Assembly (NCBI RefSeq): GCF_018275325.1 | Contig: NZ_JAGVQR010000001.1 | Coordinates: 1-64,000, forward strand | Reading direction: 5' to 3' | From: Nocardioides palaemonis | GTDB lineage: Bacteria > Actinomycetota > Actinomycetes > Propionibacteriales > Nocardioidaceae | Length of the DNA: 64,000 bases | In this document: positions 58,306-64,000 of the stretch, piece by piece | Position numbering within the stretch: the first letter of the stretch is position 1 | Layout: each line of letters begins with the position of its first letter | Made by a program: the position numbers and the translations under genes | The notes under the pieces: generated by a model | Seen by the model: the letters and a program-made list of their open reading frames with translations, nothing else | The model's database searches: none | What the model was told of the DNA's origin: nothing

Positions 58306-58460
58306 GGTCGAGAGCGTAGGGCCACGGCGCCCGGAGGGTGGGACTGCCCAATTGTGGGGATGGCGGTGCAGGCGGCCGGACCGCCTGGGAGCCGGCCCTA
58401 GGTTTCGACCCGGGTGGCCGGCCCGACCCGTGGTGCCGGCCCGGGCAGGCCGGGGGCAGG

Positions 58461-59894
58461 ATGCACACTCGCGCGCGACGGTCGGCGGCGACCCTGCTGG
58501 TCGCCGCCTCGGTGCTCGCCCTGGGCGGCCTGCCGCCCGCGAGCGGCGCCGTGGTGGGGGACGCCGTGTCCGGCACGATCTCGACCGACGTCGCGCTCGA
58601 CACCGCCGACGTGCGGGTCGTGGCCTACCGGTCCGCCGGGGTCGGCGGCTGGGAGGCCGCCGCCACCACCACGCCGTCCGCCGACGGCGGGTGGGCGCTG
58701 GACCTCGAGCGCGGCAGCTACGCCATCGCCTTCGAGAGCCCCGGTGGCACCTACGTCGACGAGGTCTACGACCACGTCTCCCGCCTCGACGACGCCCGGG
58801 TCGTGTCGGTGGTCGACCGGCCGGTGGTGGGGATCGACGCGTTCCTCGACGTCGCCGGCTCGATCGTCGGAGCCGTCGAGGAGCAGTCCGGGCAGCCGCT
58901 GTCCGGCGCCACCGTCCGGGCCTACGCCCTCGACGTCGACGGCACGACGTGGCTGCCGACCGGCCGCCCCGCCACCACCGGCGCCGACGGGACCTACGCG
59001 CTGACCGGCCTGGCCCCGGGCTCCTACCGCGTGGGCGCGTCCGCCGCCGGACACCTGCCGGAGTTCTACGAGGACGTCGCGTCGGTCGACGAGGGCACCG
59101 ACGTCCCGGTCGACGCAGCGATGGAGTCGGCGCTGCCGGCGATCACCCTCGCGGTCGGGGCCTCGATCCGCGGCAGCGTCGCCGACGCGGCCGGCGCGCC
59201 CCTGCCGGGAGCGGAGGTCACGGCGTTCGACCGGGACGGGAGCGAGGTCTCCACCGTGACGGTCGCCGCGGACGGCTCCTACGTCGTCGACGGTCTCCCG
59301 CCCGGCAGCTACGTCGTCCACTTCTACGCCTACCAGGAGACCACGGCCGACCTCACCGAGTACTACGTCGACGCCGACACCTGGGAGGGCGCGACCCCGG
59401 TCGTCCTCGCGGCCGGCCAGTCCCGCGCCGGTGTCGACGCACGGCTGGGGATCCACGGCGACCCGCCGCCCACCCCTACGCCGACACCTACGCCGACCCC
59501 CACCCCGATCCCCACACCCACCCCGATCCCCACACCCACCCCGATCCCCACACCCACCCCGATCCCCACACCCACCCCGGTCCCCACGCCGACGCCGCCT
59601 CCGACCGTCGACGTGCCCGCTGGCCTCGCGACGCTCCTCGCCGGGATCGACGTCACCGGGCGGGCCAGCGTCGGCCGTACCCTGCGGATCGCCCCCCTCG
59701 ACCGCTCCCTGCGGTCGACGGCGGTCGGCTACCGCTTCCAGTGGTACGCCGGTCGGGCGAAGATCACGAAGGCCACGGCATCGAGGCTGGTGGTGCTCAC
59801 CTCGATGCGGGGACGCAGGATCTCGGTCCGGGTGACCGCCTCCGCAGCCGGGACGTCGCGCTCGGTGACGCTCCGGGCCGGCACGGCGCGCTGA
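58461..59894 (+). CDS. Secreted repeat protein with carboxypeptidase-regulatory-like modules, paralogue 2
   Basis: 477-aa exported protein with the same plan as the one at 53166: signal peptide ([20 protein letters not shown]), three to four modules carrying [17 protein letters not shown]-type cores and (E)FYEDVASV or EYYVDADTW ends, a PIPTPT-repeat linker (about 345-390) and the shared C-terminal domain ([36 protein letters not shown]). The linker is encoded by an 18-bp tandem repeat and may vary in length between strains. ATG 58461 follows GGGGGCAGG. Function unknown; likely surface-associated. Confidence 0.83.
   Translation: MHTRARRSAATLLVAASVLALGGLPPASGAVVGDAVSGTISTDVALDTADVRVVAYRSAGVGGWEAAATTTPSADGGWALDLERGSYAIAFESPGGTYVDEVYDHVSRLDDARVVSVVDRPVVGIDAFLDVAGSIVGAVEEQSGQPLSGATVRAYALDVDGTTWLPTGRPATTGADGTYALTGLAPGSYRVGASAAGHLPEFYEDVASVDEGTDVPVDAAMESALPAITLAVGASIRGSVADAAGAPLPGAEVTAFDRDGSEVSTVTVAADGSYVVDGLPPGSYVVHFYAYQETTADLTEYYVDADTWEGATPVVLAAGQSRAGVDARLGIHGDPPPTPTPTPTPTPTPIPTPTPIPTPTPIPTPTPIPTPTPVPTPTPPPTVDVPAGLATLLAGIDVTGRASVGRTLRIAPLDRSLRSTAVGYRFQWYAGRAKITKATASRLVVLTSMRGRRISVRVTASAAGTSRSVTLRAGTAR
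59503..59592 (+). repeat. 18-bp tandem repeat encoding a Pro/Thr linker
   Basis: Four perfect copies of CCCCGATCCCCACACCCA (59503-59574) and a fifth degenerate copy to 59592. They encode PIPTPT units. Confidence 0.92.
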
Positions 59895-60002
59895 CGACGA
59901 CACCCCCACGGGTGTGCGGGAGCGTCGCCGGCGGCGTCCGACGTCCTACGCTGCCCGGGACGGCCGGTCCCGAGCCGGGCGCACTGCGACGAAGGAGTCG
60001 TC

Positions 60003-60215
60003 ATGGGTATCGGCATCGGCATCCTGCTGCTGGTCATCGGCCTGATCCTGCTGTTCGCGATCAAGGAGTTCCCCGCGTCCGTCCAGGACGTCGTCGACCC
60101 CGGCACCGTCGGCTGGATCCTGGTGATCGCCGGCGTCCTCTCGCTCGTGCTCGCCCTGGTGATGAACAACCAGCGCTCGAAGACCACCCACGTCGAGGAG
60201 CGCCGGGAGATGTGA
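60003..60215 (+). CDS. DUF6458-like small membrane protein
   Basis: 70-aa protein with two transmembrane helices (GIGILLLVIGLILLFAI and VGWILVIAGVLSLVLALVM) joined by a short acidic turn and ending in a charged tail (NNQRSKTTHVEERREM). This layout is typical of a small actinobacterial family often annotated DUF6458. ATG 60003 with AAGGAG upstream. Function unknown. Confidence 0.82.
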   Translation: MGIGIGILLLVIGLILLFAIKEFPASVQDVVDPGTVGWILVIAGVLSLVLALVMNNQRSKTTHVEERREM

Positions 60216-60302
60216 CCTCCGACCGGCAACTTTCCGGCTGCGCCGCGCGTCACTGTCCGTGACCGGCGCACGGGGCGCCGGCAGGTCCTCGCAGGAGCCC
60301 GC

Positions 60303-61598
60303 GTGATCCACCGTCTCGGTCCGGCCGTCCTGGCGCTCGTCGCCCTCACCACGCCGGCTCTCGTCGCGTCGCAGCCCGCCGCGGCCGCCGGGCGCGACGT
60401 ACGCGTCAGCGCCCCCGGCCGCTTCTCACCCGACGGCGACGGCGTGAAGGACGACCTCCGGATCACCGTCCGGCTCGCGCAGGCGTCGCGGGTGCGGCTC
60501 GAGATCGGTCCGGCGGGCGCGCGCACGATCGACCGCCGGGTCGACCTGGGCAGGCTGTCGAAGGGCACCCACACGTGGACCTGGAACGGCCGCAACCAGT
60601 CCGGCACGATGGTCGCCGACCGGGCCTACCGGATCACCGCCCGCACCGACGACGGCGCCACCGCCGTCGACCGCGTCCAGGTCGACACGAGCTTCGCGCC
60701 GCGGCTCGCGGCCCGCACCTACGGCGCGGCACCGGGCACCCCGGCACGGGTCTACCCGCGGACGCGGGTGGTCCGGGACGCGGTCGACCTGGACGCCTGG
60801 ACGACCGAGACGAAGGTCGACTCCCTCGAGCTGGTGATCCGGGACCGGCGCGGCCGGGTCGTGCGCCGCGACGACGTCGACCGGCGGATCGCCCCGGGCT
60901 CGCCCGTCGCCGCCTACTCCGACGGTCGCGGCCGCCGGGTGCCGTGGTTCGCGCTCCGCGCCGGGAGGCCGCTCCCCAGCGGCCGCTACACCGCCGTCGT
61001 GACGGGCCGCGACCTTGCCGGCAACCGGGGGCACTCGAAGCCGCTGCCGATCTGGGTCTCGCGCGAGCGGCTGGAGTGGCGTGAGGTGAGCACGACGGTC
61101 TCTCCGCAGGCCAGCGCGATCAACCCGTGCACCTGGCAGAGCGCCAACGGATGTGCGGACCACCCGCCGTGCGGCGAGGTCGTGGCGAGCGCGACGCAGC
61201 CCGGCGGTCTCAGCTATCGCTCGGCGCCGTGCACGCCTGCGGACCCGCTGCGGGCGCAGGCAGCGGTCGGCACCCACGCGCTCGAGGTGCCCGCCGCCAC
61301 CGGCGTACGCGGCCTCGACGCCGTGCGGGTGGCGTTCACCGGAGCCGCGACCACCGCGGGCGAGCCCGACGTCGGCCGACTCACCGTGCTGAGCCGCGCG
61401 GGCGACGGCGTGGTCGACGCGACCTCAGGGCAGTCCCCGTGGGTCGAGCGGCCCCTGTGGGGGGAGGGGATCGTCGGCGACGACGTCGTGGCGCACCACG
61501 CCCCGGCGGCCGTGTGGTCCTACACCACCACCGGCACCGACTCCGTCGACATCGCCTCCTTCACCGTCGACGTGCGCTACCTCGCCGTCGCCGACTGA
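60303..61598 (+). CDS. Secreted protein with FlgD-type Ig-like domain
   Basis: 431-aa exported protein, GTG 60303. Signal peptide (RLGPAVLALVALTTPALVAS) precedes RFSPDGDGVKDDLRITVRLA, WTWNGRNQSGTMVADRAYRI, the pattern of FlgD/gliding-motility C-terminal Ig-like domains. A second Ig-like repeat (about 150-255) with GRYTAVVTGRDLAGNRG follows. The last part contains four Cys within about 25 residues (CTWQSANGCADHPPCG) that could form disulfides. It is probably a surface or secreted structural protein. No enzyme motif is visible. Confidence 0.78.
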   Translation: MIHRLGPAVLALVALTTPALVASQPAAAAGRDVRVSAPGRFSPDGDGVKDDLRITVRLAQASRVRLEIGPAGARTIDRRVDLGRLSKGTHTWTWNGRNQSGTMVADRAYRITARTDDGATAVDRVQVDTSFAPRLAARTYGAAPGTPARVYPRTRVVRDAVDLDAWTTETKVDSLELVIRDRRGRVVRRDDVDRRIAPGSPVAAYSDGRGRRVPWFALRAGRPLPSGRYTAVVTGRDLAGNRGHSKPLPIWVSRERLEWREVSTTVSPQASAINPCTWQSANGCADHPPCGEVVASATQPGGLSYRSAPCTPADPLRAQAAVGTHALEVPAATGVRGLDAVRVAFTGAATTAGEPDVGRLTVLSRAGDGVVDATSGQSPWVERPLWGEGIVGDDVVAHHAPAAVWSYTTTGTDSVDIASFTVDVRYLAVAD

Positions 61599-61632
61599 GG
61601 ACGAGGCAGGACGAGGGAGGACGCCGACAGGC

Positions 61633-62238
61633 TCAGAGCCAGCCGCGGTCCTGCGCGATGCGAGCCGCCTCGCTGCGGGTGCTCGCCCCCGTCTTGCCGA
61701 TGGCCGCCGAGAGGTGGTTGCGGACCGTGCCCTCGGAGAGGTGCACGCTCGCGGCGATGGCCGACACGGTCGACCCGTCGAGCGCGAGCGTGAGCAGCTC
61801 GCGCTCGCGGTCGGTGAGCGGGCTCGTCCCGTCCATCAGCGATTCCGCGGCGAGGTCCGGGTCGATCACGCGCAGGCCGGAGTGGACCCGGCGCACCGCG
61901 TCGGCGAGCTGGCGCGCGGGGGTGTCCTTGACGACGAAGCCCGACGCGCCGGCCTCGATCGCCCGGCGGACGTAGCCCGGGCGGCCGAAGGTCGTCACCA
62001 CGAGCGAACGCACCCCGGGAAGCGCGGCGCGGAGCGCGGCCGCGGCGTCGATCCCGGTCATGCCCGGCATCTCGATGTCGAGCAGGCAGACCTCGGCGCC
62101 CGACTCCCGGGCGGCGTCGACCACCTCGTCGCCGCGCCCCACCTGGGCGACGACCTCGAGGTCGGCCTCGAGGTCGAGCAGCGCGGCCAGCGCGCCACGT
62201 ACGAGCGCCTGGTCGTCGGCCAGCAGCAGCCTGATCAC
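61633..62238 (-). CDS. NarL/LuxR-family response regulator
   Basis: 201-aa regulator. The receiver domain has RLLLADDQALVRGALAALL, the phosphoacceptor Asp in EVCLLDIEMPGMTGIDAA and Lys in GFVVKDTPARQL. The C-terminal LuxR-type HTH is LTDRERELLTLALDGSTVSA with HLSEGTVRNHLSAAIGKTGA. GTG 62238 overlaps the kinase stop (GTGA). It forms a three-gene operon with the kinase and ABC-2 permease, the usual arrangement for drug/peptide-responsive exporters of the DesKR type. Confidence 0.93.
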   Translation of the reverse strand: MIRLLLADDQALVRGALAALLDLEADLEVVAQVGRGDEVVDAARESGAEVCLLDIEMPGMTGIDAAAALRAALPGVRSLVVTTFGRPGYVRRAIEAGASGFVVKDTPARQLADAVRRVHSGLRVIDPDLAAESLMDGTSPLTDRERELLTLALDGSTVSAIAASVHLSEGTVRNHLSAAIGKTGASTRSEAARIAQDRGWL

Positions 62239-63314
62239 GGCAGTCCCACCTCCACCCGGGTGCCGGGCGACGCCGGCGTGACGGTCAGCGTGCCACCCGC
62301 TCCCTGGACGCGTTCGCGCATCCCCCGCAGGCCGTTGCCCTCGGTCCCGGTCGGGCCGGTGCCGTCGTCGGTGACGCTCATCCCGTGGGCGCCGAGCTCG
62401 ATCACGACCGAGCGGGCGCCGGAGTGGCGCACGACGTTGGTGACCGACTCGCGCAGCACCCACGCCAGGAGCGCGCGGTGGCGCGGGTCGGTGTCGGCGA
62501 GCTCGCCGACGACGCGCGTGCCGATGCCGGCGTCGGCGAGGACCAGCGGCGCTGCCGTCACCTCGGCGTCGAGGTTGGCCGCGCGCAGGCCACCGACGGT
62601 CGAGCGGACCTCCGCCAGCGCCTGACGCGCGGTCTCCTGGATCGAGACCAGCTCGGCCTTGGCGCGCTCGGGGTCGAGGTCGATGAGGCGGGCGGCCAGC
62701 TCGGCCTTGACCGACAGCGCGGTCAGCGAGTGCCCGAGCACGTCGTGGACGTCGCGCGCGACGCGCTCGCGCTCGGCGACCAGGGCGAGCGAGCCCCGTG
62801 TCACGCTCGCGCGCTTCTCCGCGTCGGTCAGCACCCGCACGATGGTGCAGCCGCCGACGATCGGCCAGACCAGGATGAAGAAGAAGGCGGGGAAGTCGTC
62901 GGTGCCGAAGACCGAGAGGACGGGGATCGCCGCCGCGACCGGCGTCGTCCACTTCCAGGTCGGCGCGGGCACCTGCAGGGCGGAGAACGCGCCGACGTAG
63001 GGCGTCATGCCGAGCGCGTCGATCCCGAGGACGGGGACGGTGGCGACCATGCAGGCGGCCATCGCGCCCAGCACGGCGAGTGCGTGGCGCTCCCACACGC
63101 TGAAGCCGAGGACGTAGAGCGCGGCGAAGGCCGCGATCGCGGCGTAGGAGGCGACCTTCGCCGCGGCGGTGGCGTCGGACTGCCAGACGCCGAGGAGCGG
63201 GAAGAAGAGGAAGCCGAGCCAGACGACGGCCATCGCCCAGCCCCAGCGGGCCCACGGGCTCTCGGGTCCGTCCGGTCCCCGCGAGCCCGTGATCCCGGAC
63301 TGACCGACGCTCAC
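62235..63314 (-). CDS. HisKA_3-type sensor histidine kinase
   Basis: 359-aa NarX/DesK-type kinase. Four to five N-terminal transmembrane helices (about 20-160: WGWAMAVVWLGFLFFPLLGV onward) lead to the dimerisation/phosphoacceptor motif ERERVARDVHDVLGHSLTAL and an ATPase domain with RESVTNVVRHSGA and GLRGMRERVQGAGG. GTG 63314 overlaps the permease stop (GTGA), so the start is well fixed. It probably responds to membrane state or a compound exported by the adjacent transporter. Confidence 0.92.
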   Translation of the reverse strand: MSVGQSGITGSRGPDGPESPWARWGWAMAVVWLGFLFFPLLGVWQSDATAAAKVASYAAIAAFAALYVLGFSVWERHALAVLGAMAACMVATVPVLGIDALGMTPYVGAFSALQVPAPTWKWTTPVAAAIPVLSVFGTDDFPAFFFILVWPIVGGCTIVRVLTDAEKRASVTRGSLALVAERERVARDVHDVLGHSLTALSVKAELAARLIDLDPERAKAELVSIQETARQALAEVRSTVGGLRAANLDAEVTAAPLVLADAGIGTRVVGELADTDPRHRALLAWVLRESVTNVVRHSGARSVVIELGAHGMSVTDDGTGPTGTEGNGLRGMRERVQGAGGTLTVTPASPGTRVEVGLP

Positions 63315-64000
63315 GCGCGCGCCCGGCTCCGGCGTACGCCCCAGATCGCCACCAGCGAGAAGATCACCGTCCACGCGAGCACGTTAGCGACCGGGAGCCA
63401 CAGCGGGTCGTGGCCGCTGCCCATCGGCAGGTAGCCCTCGGTCAGCGGGTAGCGCGCGAGCGCGGCGTAGCCGTAGAGCGGGGTGAAGCGACCGAGGTCG
63501 AGCATGAAGCCGTCCATCGGCGTGAACACGTTGCCCAGGAAGGCCATCACCACGATCATCCCGGACGCGATGCCCGGCGCGTTGGTGCTCGTGAAGGCCA
63601 GGCAGATCGCCAGGCCGTAGATCGCGAACAGCACGGAGCCGACCCAGGTGAGCGCGGCGGCGAGGGTCCAGTCGGTCCAGTCGCCGCGTGCGCCGGTGGC
63701 CGCCCCGATCGCGAAGATGGCGGCGACCGGCACGGCCGCGACGACCATCGCGATGCCGGCCTTGGTGAGGACGAAGGCGAGCGGGCGCATCGGGGTGAGG
63801 CCGAGCTGGCGGCCCCAACCCATCACCTGCTCGGTAGCGGCGCTGCCCGCGACGCTCGCGGTCGCGGTGACCGCGCCGTAGGCGGCCATCGAGATCATCA
63901 CGTACATCGCCACGTTGCCGCTGCCGACCGCCTCGTCGGTCCCGAGGCCGAAGACGAGGAACATGAAGGTCGGCAGGCCGACCACGAAGAACATCGCGAA
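63311..64000 (-). CDS. ABC-2 type transporter permease, 5' end beyond window
   Basis: About 229 C-terminal residues of an ABC-2 family permease; the N-terminus lies right of 64000. Six hydrophobic helices are visible, including VGLPTFMFLVFGLG, AMVVAAVPVAAIFAIGAATG and ASGMIVVMAFLGNVFTPMDG, a pattern seen in DrrB/NodJ-like exporters. The ATPase gene is expected upstream, outside the window. Coupled by overlap to the two-component genes. Confidence 0.88.
   Translation of the reverse strand, partial: FAMFFVVGLPTFMFLVFGLGTDEAVGSGNVAMYVMISMAAYGAVTATASVAGSAATEQVMGWGRQLGLTPMRPLAFVLTKAGIAMVVAAVPVAAIFAIGAATGARGDWTDWTLAAALTWVGSVLFAIYGLAICLAFTSTNAPGIASGMIVVMAFLGNVFTPMDGFMLDLGRFTPLYGYAALARYPLTEGYLPMGSGHDPLWLPVANVLAWTVIFSLVAIWGVRRSRARA

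Noticed and set aside
59503-59592. CRISPR-like array
   Set aside because: The 18-bp units are contiguous with no spacers and lie in frame within a coding sequence.

Overview
The window comes from a high-GC actinobacterium, most likely a Nocardioides-type member of the Propionibacteriales (inference). The grounds are very high GC in coding and non-coding DNA, frequent GTG starts, 4-bp ATGA/GTGA gene overlaps, several leaderless-looking genes, mycothiol-type enzymes, a SigK/RskA locus resembling that of Mycobacterium tuberculosis, a DesA3-like desaturase with its ferredoxin-type reductase, and DivIVA/Scy-like coiled-coil proteins. Two genes run off the ends (a DUF1295 protein at position 1, an ABC-2 permease at 64000). 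No rRNA, tRNA or CRISPR array was seen.

1-9215 (minus strand) is a SigK-type stress locus: a sulfite-oxidase-family membrane molybdoenzyme, an MPT83-like fasciclin lipoprotein, sigK, rskA, a fused FAD-oxidoreductase/DUF1365 gene, two cyclopropane-fatty-acid-synthase-like methyltransferases and DUF1295. Two near-identical CCATCC-N15-CCGAAC boxes lie before the molybdoenzyme and before the fasciclin gene, so one autoregulated sigma factor probably drives lipid-modifying and extracytoplasmic redox functions together.

9281-17618 holds an enoyl-CoA hydratase-like enzyme, an SDR, a small membrane protein, a HelD/HelR RNA-polymerase-recycling helicase, a secreted GH16-like protein, an IS5-family element inserted exactly between two convergent genes, an EamA exporter and a sugar-nucleotide epimerase. 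17663-23369 contains an orphan PhzE-like chorismate aminating enzyme, a sulfatase lipoprotein and pabA-pabB. pabB carries an in-frame palindromic repeat that recurs between the 2-oxoacid dehydrogenase genes.

23366-33271 has an MprAB-like two-component pair, a fructosamine kinase/LMW phosphatase/small membrane protein operon, VanZ, a HisC-like aminotransferase, an ArsR-MFS pair with a double operator, a glutathionyl-hydroquinone-reductase-like protein and a secreted GH43-like protein. 33482-37254 is a 2-oxoacid dehydrogenase operon (E1alpha, E1beta, E2) whose E1alpha N-terminus is out of frame at a run of five C. 38461-41059 encodes two long coiled-coil proteins of the polar-growth type.

41202-49159 carries an AccD3-like carboxyltransferase, an ECF sigma factor with an M1 peptidase lipoprotein, a Ser/Thr kinase sharing a 20-bp divergent promoter with that sigma factor, two paralogous membrane-anchored proteins and a YtcJ-like amidohydrolase. 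49365-53052 is a regulator/reductase/desaturase module. 53166-61598 is rich in exported proteins, including two paralogues built from EFWDD-type carboxypeptidase-regulatory repeats with PT-rich linkers, two very small genes each closed by a strong hairpin, and a membrane-anchored beta-propeller. 61633-64000 is a NarL-type two-component system with its ABC-2 exporter. Intergenic regions between gene ends are unusually rich in long inverted repeats, several of which recur within the window.
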